The notes below the pieces were generated by a model. That model was not told the origin of the DNA. It ran no database searches and saw only the letters and a list, made by a program, of their open reading frames with translations. From positions 19,216-83,215 of the forward strand of contig CAZUUQ010000002.1 of NCBI GenBank assembly GCA_964622625.1: a stretch of DNA of 64,000 nucleotides. Direction: 5' to 3'. Origin of the DNA: CAZCWM01 sp964622625. GTDB taxonomy: Bacteria > Planctomycetota > Phycisphaerae > Phycisphaerales > Phycisphaeraceae. Made by a program: the position numbers and the translations under genes. Below, one piece after another: positions 7,844 to 16,600 of the stretch (position 1 is its first letter; every line of letters starts with the position of its first letter).

Positions 7844-9001
7844 TCAGCGCCGTAGGAGCAGCAACGCAATGGCCGTCAACTGCGCCACGATGCTGGCGCC
7901 CAGCCAGCGGAGAAAGTGGCCGTCGCTTCCCTGCGCCGTAACCAGCCCCGCCACAAAGAAGACCACCGCCAGAGAGATCAGCACCAGCACGGCAATATGT
8001 GTGAGGCTGAACTCGTCAGCGGTGTCGCGCTGGCTGCGCAGCTCGGCGAGTATCTGTCGCAAGGTCTCATCCGCCGTTGGTGCCGGGCGGGCGGCGGGCT
8101 TGTCCGGGTCAGCAGGGACGGTTTCGGCCGCGGGCCTGGATTCAACCCTCGGCGGCGACGCCGGTGGAGCGGTGAGCGGTCTGAAGCCGGGCGGCGATGC
8201 CGGGGTCGGGGCTGAAGTGTGGGTCGGAAGCCCTGTAGACGTCGGGAGTGGAGTCGGGGCATCCACAGATGCAGTCGATGGTGCAGTGGATGGCGCGGGT
8301 TGCGGGGAAGTTGCTGTGGCCGCTGGTGTCGGCGCATGTCGAGGTGGTTCCTGGCGAACGCGTGTCGGTCGTGGACGATCGTAAGGGGGCGTCTCGCTGT
8401 GAAACTCCGGGCGACGCTGCTGGGCGATGATCCGCACCGCCTCGGTCAGCGTCGGGCAGCGGAAGTCGGGCGCGGCCGGCGTCTTCGCCTGCTCCGGTTC
8501 TTCCTGCCGCTTCGCCGGTGGTACCGCGTCGGCCCGCGTGGCTGTCAGCAGGACTGTCCGCGTGCCGGCCGCGGCCCCGGCTTCGATGTCGCGCAACTGG
8601 TCGCCGATCATCCACGACTGCGATAAATCCAACTCCAGCTCGCGGGCCGCCTCCAGCAGCATGCCCGGCTGGGGCTTGCGCCACGGGTGCTCGCGCTTGT
8701 ACTTTTTGACCGTGCCTTCGGGATGGAACGGGCAGTAATAGAACCGATCGACGCGGATGCCCGTCGTGCCGTGGATCATCTCGTTGATCCGCTCGTGCAC
8801 GGCCTTGACGTCCTCCTCGCCGTATGCGCCGCGGGCCACGCCGCCCTGGTTGGTCACCACCACGATCCGGTACCCCAGCCCCTTGAGCGAAGCGATCGCC
8901 GACGCCGCCCCCCGCAGCAGCCGCACCTGCCGGGGATCGCCCAGGTCGCCGTCATTGGCGATGATCGTGTTGTCCCGGTCAATGAAGACGGCCGCGTTCA
9001 T
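7844..9001 (-). CDS. HAD-IIIA phosphatase (GmhB-like) fused to a Pro-rich linker and membrane tail
   Basis: Residues 1-185 form a histidinol-phosphate/heptose-bisphosphate phosphatase domain: nucleophile motif AVFIDRDNTII, motif II VVVTNQGG, Lys motif RKPQPGMLLEA, and the acidic motif SWMIGDQLRDIEAG. It would remove the 7-phosphate in ADP-heptose synthesis, matching the nearby heptosyltransferase-like gene. In GmhB proteins a zinc is held by Cys-x-His and a later Cys-x-Cys; here Cys and His of CPFHPEG remain, but the CxC before RKP is replaced by HPW. Residues about 190-330 are a Pro/Thr/Ala-rich linker, and 330-385 contain two hydrophobic segments (IAVLVLISLAVVFFVAGLV and a second near the end). 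The 385-residue length is about twice the usual enzyme. The tail is unusual and would tether the enzyme to the membrane. Confidence 0.82.
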   Translation of the reverse strand: MNAAVFIDRDNTIIANDGDLGDPRQVRLLRGAASAIASLKGLGYRIVVVTNQGGVARGAYGEEDVKAVHERINEMIHGTTGIRVDRFYYCPFHPEGTVKKYKREHPWRKPQPGMLLEAARELELDLSQSWMIGDQLRDIEAGAAAGTRTVLLTATRADAVPPAKRQEEPEQAKTPAAPDFRCPTLTEAVRIIAQQRRPEFHSETPPYDRPRPTRVRQEPPRHAPTPAATATSPQPAPSTAPSTASVDAPTPLPTSTGLPTHTSAPTPASPPGFRPLTAPPASPPRVESRPAAETVPADPDKPAARPAPTADETLRQILAELRSQRDTADEFSLTHIAVLVLISLAVVFFVAGLVTAQGSDGHFLRWLGASIVAQLTAIALLLLRR

Positions 9002-9044
9002 GGCTCAGGCAGAATATCACGTCGGCGAGGCGGACGCCGTAGGG

Positions 9045-9668
9045 CTATCCTTGCGCATCGCGCTGCTCGCGGCGGCGCTCCCAGTGATGGCGGATCAGGG
9101 CCACGGTCTTGTCGATGGCGGCCTCCAGGTCGTCATTGGTCACGAAATGGTCATACACGCCGCTGCTGCGCGCGGCGGCGATCTCCTGACGGGCTTTGTG
9201 GAAGCGGCGCTGGATCACGGCTTCGTCTTCGCGGGCGCGGCTGCGCAGACGCTGCAGGAGGGCGTCCTCGGTCGGCGGCAGAATGAAGATCGCCAGGGCA
9301 TCAGGCATCGCTTTCTTGATCTGCACCGCGCCCTGCACGTCGATTTCCAGCAGGACCAGGCGGCCGGCGGCGGTCGCCTCCTGCACCGGCTGGCGCGGCG
9401 TGCCATAGCAGTTACCGAATACTTCCGCCCACTCCAGCAGTTCGCCTGCGTCACGCAGGCGGTCGAACTGCGACCGCGTCAGGAACCGATAATCCACACC
9501 ATCGACATCGACGGTGGCCATGGGGCGCGTCGTGACGGAGATGCTGCGGACCACGTCGAGGCGGTCGCACACGGCCCGACAAATGGTCGTCTTGCCGACG
9601 CCCGACGGGCCGGAGATCACCAGCGGCATGCCGGGTCCGGATGGCGGGTTGGGCGTGGCTTCGCTCAT
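9045..9668 (-). CDS. gmk: Guanylate kinase
   Basis: The 207-residue enzyme converts GMP and ATP to GDP and ADP. Walker A is SGPSGVGKTTICRAV (about residues 19-33). The GMP-binding region includes SVTTRPM, DGVDYRFLTRSQFDRL and LLEWAEVFGNCYGTPRQPV, and the lid region is RLRSRAREDEAVIQRRFHKA. The start at 9668 gives a short 14-residue extension before the core, the normal length for Gmk. Upstream in-frame codons run through the pyrB end and are not used. It lies between pyrB (55 nt upstream) and the HAD phosphatase (43 nt downstream) on the same strand. Confidence 0.95.
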   Translation of the reverse strand: MSEATPNPPSGPGMPLVISGPSGVGKTTICRAVCDRLDVVRSISVTTRPMATVDVDGVDYRFLTRSQFDRLRDAGELLEWAEVFGNCYGTPRQPVQEATAAGRLVLLEIDVQGAVQIKKAMPDALAIFILPPTEDALLQRLRSRAREDEAVIQRRFHKARQEIAAARSSGVYDHFVTNDDLEAAIDKTVALIRHHWERRREQRDAQG

Positions 9669-9723
9669 GGAACAGCCAAGTCTATCGCGTTTTCGCGAGA
9701 CTTCACCGCCGCAACCGAGGGTT

Positions 9724-10707
9724 TCACGCTTCGAGCGGCGAATCTGGCCCGTTCGTGCGCACATTTGTGACCAGGAACAGCGCGGCCATGCGCACAGCCA
9801 GGCCATGCGCGACCTGCTGGAGGATGGCCGAATGCGGGCCATCGGCGACGCACGACTCAATCTCCAGACCGCGGTTCATCGGACCGGGGTGCATGACCAC
9901 CACGTGCTTCGGAGCCATCGCCAACCGTCGGGCGGTCAACCCGAAGAAGTGCTGATACTCCCGCACACTTGGCAGGGCCTGGCCGGCAATCCGCTCGAAC
10001 TGGATGCGCAGCATGTTCACCACGTCGACGCGGGGCAGGACGCCGTTGAAGTCGCTGGACAGCTCGCAGCCCATGTCCGCGAACGCGGCCGGCAGCAGCG
10101 TCGGCGGGCCCACAAGCACGACCTTCGCCCCCAGCTTCAGCAGGCCGTGCAGGTTCGATCTCGCCACCCGCGAATGGGCGATGTCGCCGACGATCGCCAC
10201 CGTCAGGCCGGTCAGGTCGTAGTTCTCGCGCCCGAAGCGCTTGGCGATGGTGTAGATGTCCAGCAGGCCCTGGGTGGGATGCTCATGCTGGCCGTCGCCG
10301 GCGTTGATCACCGAGCACTGCACGTGGCGGGCAAGCTGGTGCACCGCCCCGCTGAGCGGATGGCGGCACACAATCGCGTCGATGCCCATGGCCTCGATGT
10401 TGCGGGCGGTGTCGCGCAGCGTCTCGCCCTTGGAGACGCTCGAACCCTTGGCGCTGAAGTCGATCACGTCGGCCGACAGACGGCTCGCGGCCAGGTGGAA
10501 GCTGGTGCGGGTGCGCGTCGAGTCCTCGAAGAAGAGGTTGACCACCACCTTGCCGCGCAGGGCGGGCACCTTCTTGACGCTGCGGGTGCTGATGGCCTCG
10601 AAGCCGCGGGCGGTCTGGAAGAGAAAGCGGATGTCGTGAGCTGAGAGGTGCTCGATCCCCAGCAGATGCCGATGCGGCCAGGTATATCCGGTCGGCTGAT
10701 CGCTCAC
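9724..10707 (-). CDS. pyrB: Aspartate carbamoyltransferase catalytic subunit
   Basis: The 327-residue protein joins carbamoyl phosphate and aspartate in pyrimidine synthesis. Carbamoyl-phosphate motif EDSTRTRTSFHLAASRL, the HPLSGAVHQLA loop, INAGDGQHEHPTQGLLDIYT, and the C-terminal VVMHPGPMNRGLEIE are all present. Length is normal for a class without a regulatory chain; no pyrI is nearby. The start overlaps the pyrR stop by four bases (10704-10707), so the genes are coupled as pyrR-pyrB, an arrangement known from many bacteria. Confidence 0.96.
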   Translation of the reverse strand: MSDQPTGYTWPHRHLLGIEHLSAHDIRFLFQTARGFEAISTRSVKKVPALRGKVVVNLFFEDSTRTRTSFHLAASRLSADVIDFSAKGSSVSKGETLRDTARNIEAMGIDAIVCRHPLSGAVHQLARHVQCSVINAGDGQHEHPTQGLLDIYTIAKRFGRENYDLTGLTVAIVGDIAHSRVARSNLHGLLKLGAKVVLVGPPTLLPAAFADMGCELSSDFNGVLPRVDVVNMLRIQFERIAGQALPSVREYQHFFGLTARRLAMAPKHVVVMHPGPMNRGLEIESCVADGPHSAILQQVAHGLAVRMAALFLVTNVRTNGPDSPLEA

Positions 10708-11273
10708 GGGGCGCCCTCCCTGCCCTTGCGGCTCTGTCGCGGCCGCGTTTCGATGGTATCGGCGTCATCGAACGGCTGAAGGCTTACATCCACGAGCTGG
10801 TCGGGGCCGACGTCTCGGCTCAAGTCCAAGGCGACATGATCCGGAGCGATGGGCAGTTCCCGACCGCCGCGATCGACCAGCACGCTCAGCCACACCCGCC
10901 GCGGCCGACCCAGGTCCATCAGTGATTGCAGAGCCGCCCGTACCGAGCGGCCGGTCATCAGCACATCGTCGACCAGCACCACGTCCAAACCGTCGATGGC
11001 GAAGGGCACTTCCGTGGTGCGGACGATGGGTTGGCTGGCGACTTCGGACAGGTCGTCGCGGTAGAGGGTGATGTCAAGGGTGCCGACATGATCGGGGCGG
11101 AGTGCCGGAGCCATGCGTCTGGCCAGCACGTCCCCGCGGGAGCGGATGCCTATTAGGGCCCACGGGCGGCGGGCGGCTGGTGCGGCGTCTCGAGGGGCCA
11201 CATCGCGTTCGATGGCGCCGGCGAGGGCGTCGATCAGTTCCGCAACACGCTTGGCGTCGGCGATGGGCGGCAT
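10704..11273 (-). CDS. pyrR: PyrR-type uracil phosphoribosyltransferase / pyrimidine regulator
   Basis: The 189-residue protein starts MPPIADAKRVAELIDALAGA and has the type I PRTase PRPP motif VVLVDDVLMTGRSVRAAL. WALIGIRSRGDVLARRMAP, DITLYRDDLSEVA and LVDRGGRELPIAPDHV are typical of PyrR. PyrR proteins have uracil phosphoribosyltransferase activity and, in many bacteria, attenuate pyr mRNA when UMP is high. A hairpin with a short T-run lies 33 nt upstream of the start (11301-11332) and could be an attenuator. No classical PyrR-binding anti-antiterminator sequence was recognised. The last bases overlap pyrB. Confidence 0.92.
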   Translation of the reverse strand: MPPIADAKRVAELIDALAGAIERDVAPRDAAPAARRPWALIGIRSRGDVLARRMAPALRPDHVGTLDITLYRDDLSEVASQPIVRTTEVPFAIDGLDVVLVDDVLMTGRSVRAALQSLMDLGRPRRVWLSVLVDRGGRELPIAPDHVALDLSRDVGPDQLVDVSLQPFDDADTIETRPRQSRKGREGAP

Positions 11274-11300
11274 CAGGCGGGTATGGTACTGCGCGCGCGG

Positions 11301-11332
11301 AAAATCCGCACCTGCGACAGGCGAAGGTGCGG
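11301..11332 (-). terminator. Hairpin between asd and pyrR (terminator or attenuator)
   Basis: CCGCACCT (11306-11313) pairs with AGGTGCGG (11325-11332) across an 11-base loop. On the minus strand the hairpin is followed by ATTTT. It lies 28 nt past the asd stop and 33 nt before the pyrR ATG, so it could end the asd transcript or act as an attenuator for pyrR-pyrB. The T-run is short. Confidence 0.5.
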
Positions 11333-11359
11333 CTTGGGGTATGGGGAATCGCGGTTCGG

Positions 11360-12433
11360 TTATGCCGTGGCCGGCACGCGATCCAGCAGCAGCTCGGCGA
11401 TCTGCACCGCGTTGAGGGCCGCCCCCTTGCGCAACTGATCGCCGCAGACAAAGATGTCCAGGCCACACGTCGGCACATCGTCGCCGGGGCTGTAGTCCGG
11501 CTGGCTCATGTCGGCGCGGATGCGGCCAACGTAGACATCATCGCGGCCCGAGGCATCCAGCGGTGTCGGGAAACGATTGACGGCCCGGTCGTCGATCAGC
11601 GAGACGCCCGGCGCCTTGGCCAGCACTTCGCGGGCCTGGGCCACGGTGATGGGCTTGTCCAGGGTGATGTTGATGCTCTCGGCATGGGCGCGCATGACCG
11701 GCACACGCACGCAGGTGGCGGTGATGCCGACCTTGCGGCCCCAGATTTTGTGCGTTTCCTTGGCCATCTTCATCTCTTCTGTGTTGTAACCCTCCGGGCC
11801 GATGTCCGTGTTGTGACTGAAGAGATTGAAGGCGTACTGCTGCTTGAAGATGCTGCAGGTCGGCGGGCGGCCTTCGAGCACTTCGCGGGTCTGCTGCTGA
11901 AGCTCGGCCATGGCCGCGGCGCCGGCGCCGCTGGCGGCCTGGTAGGTGCTGATCACCAGGCGTCTGACTCCGGCCGCGCGGTCCAGGGGCGAGACCGGCA
12001 CGAGCATGATTATCGTCGAGCAGTTGGGGTTGGCGATGATGCCGCCCTTGCCGATCTCGATGCCCTCGACGGCCTGGGGATTCACTTCCGGCACCACCAG
12101 CGGGATGCCTTCGGTCATGCGGAAGGCCGACGAATTATCGACGACCGTCGCACCGGCCTGCGACGCGATCGGCGCGAACTGCTTGCTGATCGATCCGCCG
12201 GCGCTGAACAGGGCCAGGTCGATGCCTTTGAAACTCTCTTCAGTCAGCAGCTCGATGGTGTGCGTGGCGCCGCGGAACGTCACGGTCTTGCCCGCGCTGC
12301 GGGCGCTGGCGAGCATTTTGATCTTCCCGACCGGGAATTCACGCTGCTCGAGCACGCGGAGAAACTCCTGGCCGACGGCGCCGCTGACGCCGACGATCGC
12401 GACATTGGGCTTGCTGACCGACAAAGCGGGCAT
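11360..12433 (-). CDS. asd: Aspartate-semialdehyde dehydrogenase
   Basis: The 357-residue enzyme reduces aspartyl phosphate to aspartate semialdehyde with NADPH, feeding lysine/diaminopimelate, threonine and methionine synthesis. The NADP-binding start is NVAIVGVSGAVGQEFLRVLE; the catalytic Cys lies in GGIIANPNCSTIIM; substrate-binding and dimer segments follow (TYQAASGAGAAAMAEL, VRVPVMRAHAESI). It looks like the archaeal/Gram-positive-type Asd with the long insert. The start at 12433 is fixed by AGGAG nine bases upstream (complement of 12442-12446), and a TATAAT box lies about 70 nt upstream. The gene is transcribed away from the PfkB kinase end. Confidence 0.95.
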   Translation of the reverse strand: MPALSVSKPNVAIVGVSGAVGQEFLRVLEQREFPVGKIKMLASARSAGKTVTFRGATHTIELLTEESFKGIDLALFSAGGSISKQFAPIASQAGATVVDNSSAFRMTEGIPLVVPEVNPQAVEGIEIGKGGIIANPNCSTIIMLVPVSPLDRAAGVRRLVISTYQAASGAGAAAMAELQQQTREVLEGRPPTCSIFKQQYAFNLFSHNTDIGPEGYNTEEMKMAKETHKIWGRKVGITATCVRVPVMRAHAESINITLDKPITVAQAREVLAKAPGVSLIDDRAVNRFPTPLDASGRDDVYVGRIRADMSQPDYSPGDDVPTCGLDIFVCGDQLRKGAALNAVQIAELLLDRVPATA

Positions 12434-12503
12434 GGTGAAAACTCCTGCGATTCGTTCTCGCAATGGTCGCGGGACGGGCCTCCGCCCCTGATACAAAAGT
12501 GTG

Positions 12504-12509
12504 ATTATA
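12504..12509 (-). promoter_or_regulatory. -10 box (TATAAT) for asd
   Basis: A perfect TATAAT is read on the minus strand in the 88-nt gap between the PfkB gene and asd, leaving a leader of about 65 nt that carries the asd ribosome-binding site. The sequence 17 nt upstream (GCGTTC) is a poor -35 box, so the call rests on the -10 hexamer and its position. Confidence 0.5.
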
Positions 12510-12521
12510 CCACGCCGCTTC

Positions 12522-13463
12522 CTACCGAACGCGCTCCAGCAGGTCGTCGGGCATGGCGGGTGTGGCGCCGGGCCGGCTGGCGACGTAGGCCCCGGCATGA
12601 TTGGCCAGTTCGAGCGTTCGGGTCAGGGGCCAGCGGAGGATCATACCCACCAGCAGACCGGCCGCGCAGGCGTCGCCGGCCCCCACGCTGTCGGCGCCCT
12701 CGGCCGCGGGATAGCTCACCGCCGGCTGCTCCAGCTTTCGGGGGCCGCTTGCGTCCGGCGTGTAGAGCGCCGTCCCCTTCGCCCCGCGCGTCAGAGCCAC
12801 CAGACGCAGATTGAAACGCTTGAGCAGTTCACCGGCAAGGCCATCGGCATCGCTTGCGTCGCCTCCCGGCGCCCCGCGCAGATTCAGCAGGCGGGCGACG
12901 ACGGGCAGTTCCTCGTCGTTGAGCTTCACGGCCGTGGCCAGCTCGCAGCTCCTGGTCAGCACGTCGCGGCTGAAGTAGTCCTGGCGCAGATTCACGTCGA
13001 ACAGCCGTACGGCGCGCCGGGCGGCGTTGAGGAAGCGGTAGATGGTGTTGCGGCTCTGGGCGTCGCGCTGCGCCAGCGAACCGAAGCAGACCGCGTCGCA
13101 GGCCACGGCCAGCGATTCCATGTCGGGATCGAATTGCAGCCAGTCCCAGGCCACGTTGCGGACGATTTCGAAACCATGCGAGCCGTCGTCGTTGAAGCTG
13201 ACGTACACCCGGCCGGTGGGATGGTCCGGGTCGGTCTGGACGTAGTCGGTGGTCATGTTTCGGCCGCGCAGGTCATCAAGCAGCAGGTTGCCCAGGTCGT
13301 CCTGTCCGACACGGCTGACGACCAGGCCCCTTCCGCCGACGATCCCGCCGAGCTGATGGGCGTGCACGGCGACATTCAGCGGTGCTCCGCCGAGAATCTG
13401 GCGATCGGGGAACAGGTCGAAGAGGGCCTCACCGAGTCCGACGATGGTAAAGCGTGGCGGCAT
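12522..13463 (-). CDS. PfkB-family carbohydrate kinase (fructokinase-like)
   Basis: The 313-residue sugar kinase begins MPPRFTIVGLGEALFDLFPD. It has the PfkB N-terminal signature GGAPLNVAVHAHQLGG and the C-terminal catalytic signature ADSVGAGDACAAGLLVGM, with the GAGD aspartate as base. It would phosphorylate fructose or a related sugar in the cytoplasm. The start at 13463 is chosen for fit to the family; a longer frame from 13490 adds nine unrelated residues. No operon partner is clear: asd lies downstream with its own promoter, and the divergent large PQQ gene begins 146 nt away. Fructose is the likeliest substrate, but other hexoses cannot be excluded. Confidence 0.85.
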   Translation of the reverse strand: MPPRFTIVGLGEALFDLFPDRQILGGAPLNVAVHAHQLGGIVGGRGLVVSRVGQDDLGNLLLDDLRGRNMTTDYVQTDPDHPTGRVYVSFNDDGSHGFEIVRNVAWDWLQFDPDMESLAVACDAVCFGSLAQRDAQSRNTIYRFLNAARRAVRLFDVNLRQDYFSRDVLTRSCELATAVKLNDEELPVVARLLNLRGAPGGDASDADGLAGELLKRFNLRLVALTRGAKGTALYTPDASGPRKLEQPAVSYPAAEGADSVGAGDACAAGLLVGMILRWPLTRTLELANHAGAYVASRPGATPAMPDDLLERVR

Positions 13464-13609
13464 GGCACACAGCTTAGCAAAGGCGGGCAAAAGGGGTGGA
13501 ACATCGCGGCCCCATGGTGGGCTGGTGACATGAGACGGTGGGGGGGCCCGCTCGTCATCATTGGGTCAAGGCGGACGAACGGCTGAACCGTCCGGTCTAG
13601 AATGACGAC

Positions 13610-16600
13610 ATGCATCGACGACCCGTGCGACATGCGTGTGAGACGGTGGGCCTGGCTGCAGTTGTGATCGCGGCGATGTCGCAGACGCTGATGTTCTCGC
13701 CGCCAGGGGTATACGTGGACGATTCGCCGGCGGCCGACGCGCTGTTCGAGACCGCGGCCGAGCACCGGGCGGGCCAGCGACTGACGGCGGCGGCCGAGGT
13801 GTATCAGCAATTGGCCGAGCAGTATGGTCAGCGCCTGACGTTCATCGGCGAACGGCTTTACGGCGATGTGGCGCGGGCGGTGGAACTGCGGCTGCGCGAC
13901 GATGCCGCGCTGCTGGAGGCCTGGCGGCGGCGGTATGAGCCGACGGCCGAGCAGGCGTTTGCAGCCGCGGCCGATGACGAAGCGCTCACAGACGTGATTG
14001 GCCGCTACCGATTGACCACGGTCGGACTGGATGCGGCCCATCGGCTGGCGGGCTTGCGCCTCGAAGCCGGCCGGCCTGGCCGGGCGACGGTGCTGCTGCG
14101 GGCCATGGACGACCACCCGGACCTGCAGGACGACGGACCTGCCGCGCAGCGGCACACGATGCTGCGGGCTGCGGCGCTGGCCATGAGCGGCCGCGGCGAT
14201 AAAGCGGCTCGCCTGCTCGATGAAGCACGACCGCACGCGGAAGATACGGCGCTGGCCGCACAGGTGCGGGCTGTGCTGGCGTCTTCCCCCACGGCGGAGA
14301 ATGCGCAAGCGGGCGCCGCTCCCAACGCGGCCGAACCGGGGTCTGACGACCTGGGACTGTTGTGGTCGCTGGCGGTACCGGGTGTGCCGGAAAACTTCGT
14401 GGATCGGCGCGTGCGGCAGACGCCAGGCCCAGGCGGCGGGGTGGGGTCGGCATACACGGCCGCGCTGCACATGGCGCCGACGGTGCACAGATCGGTCCTT
14501 TACGTCAACAGCGGCGGAGCCGTTGTCGCGCTTGACGTGCATTCCGGGCGGGAAATGTGGCGTCACGAGCACAGCCTCGCCTGGACGCAAGCGAGTCCTC
14601 TTGCCCGCCTGCAGGCCCGCCCGGCCATGCCCGACCTGCGCGGCGTGGCGGTCGCGGATGATCGACTGACGGCGGTGCTGGGGCATGGCGCGCTGACGCG
14701 ACAGGCCGGCGGCGGCTTCGGCGGGACCACGGCCGTCGTGTGCCTGCGCCGCGACGACGGCAGCCTGCAATGGCAGGCGACGCCCGACGTCCTGGCCGGC
14801 CATGGGGCGAGTGGGGGTGAAGACTTCGGCGACGCCTATTTCCACGGCACGCCGGCGGTGTATGAAGACCTGGTGCTGGTGCTGATTCGCCGGCACGGAG
14901 CGGGCAACCTGGCGGCCGAGCACCTGGCGGCACTGGACCTGGGCGACGGTGCGGTGCGGTGGATTCGCCACATTGCCTCGACGGCCGTGCACGATCGCGC
15001 GCTGAATCGGCCGCCGTTGGGCAGCCTGCTCGTGGCCGACGGCCTGGCGTACGTGGCCGACCATCTGGGCAGTGTGGCGTGTGTGGAATTAAACGGACGC
15101 GTGCGCTGGCTGTATGCGTTCTCCACGCTGGCGCGCGATCTGGCGGAAGGACGGGCGCTGGGCTTGTCCGGCACAGCGCCGTGGCGGATCAGTGCGCCGG
15201 TCATGCTGCCCGGTGGATTGCTGGCGCCGCTGCCCGCGCCCAGCAGCGGCGCGATCCTGCTCGACCCCGGCGAAGGTCGGAAGCTGCGCGACGTGACCGG
15301 TCCGCTCTGGCACCAGCCGGTGCTGGCGGTGGCGGTCGGTGAGGACGTGTTGCTGGCGGGGCGGTCGCTGGCGCGGCTCGACGGCCGCAGTCTGGATGTG
15401 AAGTGGCAGACACCGCTGCCCGAACCGATGTCCGGGCGCCCCGCAGCAGGCGCGGGTTGGATCGCCGTGCCACTGTCGCAGCAGATCCTGATCGTCGACG
15501 CGCGCGACGGGCAGGTGCGGGCGCGCTGGCCGAGCGTGGAGCCCGGCAACGTGGCGACCATCGGCGAGGGCATCGTGCTGGCAGGGGCCGAGCATCTGCA
15601 CGGGCATCTGCCGTGGGCTGTGGCCGAGGCACACCTGCGCCGGCAGATCGTCGCAGCGACGGACCGTGCGCAGGCGGCGGACGCGGCCCTGTCACTGGCG
15701 CACCTGGCGACGAACCATCGCCGCGACGACGTGCTGCTCTGGGCGGCTGATGCGGCACTGGCGGCGGCCGAAAGTGCCACAGGGTCGCATGTGCATCATG
15801 CCGTGTTCGAGCAACTGCTGGCCATCACCGAGCTGGTTGATTCCGCACCGCAACTCGCGGCCGCGGTACTCGACCGGGCCGAAAAGGTGGCCCGCGGTCC
15901 GGACGCCACCGTGGCCTACCACTTGCGCCGCGGCAGCGTGCTCGAAGCGCTCACGCAACCGTCCCTGGCCGTCGAGCAGTACCAGGTGCTGCTTGATCAA
16001 CCGGGGTTATCGGCTCGCATGACGGCGCGCGGCGGCATGACGCGGTCGGTGCGTGATGAAGCGGCGCTGCGGATCGGCCGGCTGATCGCGACGGCCGGGC
16101 CTGGTGTCTATGCGCGTTACGCCACCATCGCTGAGCAACGGTTGACTGAACTGGTTCCCGACGCGGCGGAGCATGATGCTCTGCCCCGGTCTGACGAGAT
16201 CGCGGCGCTGCTGGAACTGGCGCGGCAATATCCCTTTGCTCCTGCGGCCGGTCGGGGTCTGCTCATCGCTTCACGGGCGATCGATGATGAGGGCGTACGC
16301 TCGATTGGCGGCGGTACAGAGGTGGTGCGTCTGCTCCTGCAGGATGTCTATGACCGCATCGCCGAGCCGAGTCTGCGCCTGCGCATCGCCAGTCGGGTGG
16401 CTGAGCTTTACGAACAGACTGAGCATCCGCTGCGGGCGGCATGGTGGGTGCGGCGGATGGGCAGTGATTTTCCCGAGTCGGAGGCGTGGCGAGGCGGACA
16501 GCGGATTTCACCACAGTCGTGGCTGGGTCTGCTCGCGGCCGACGAGCCGCAAGTCGTGGCTTTGCCGCGTATTGTCGCGCCGTTGCATGAGGCGATCGTG

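Noticed and set aside
13376..15064. 562-residue minus-strand reading frame
   Set aside because: It is antisense to the PQQ protein and typical of GC-rich shadow frames.
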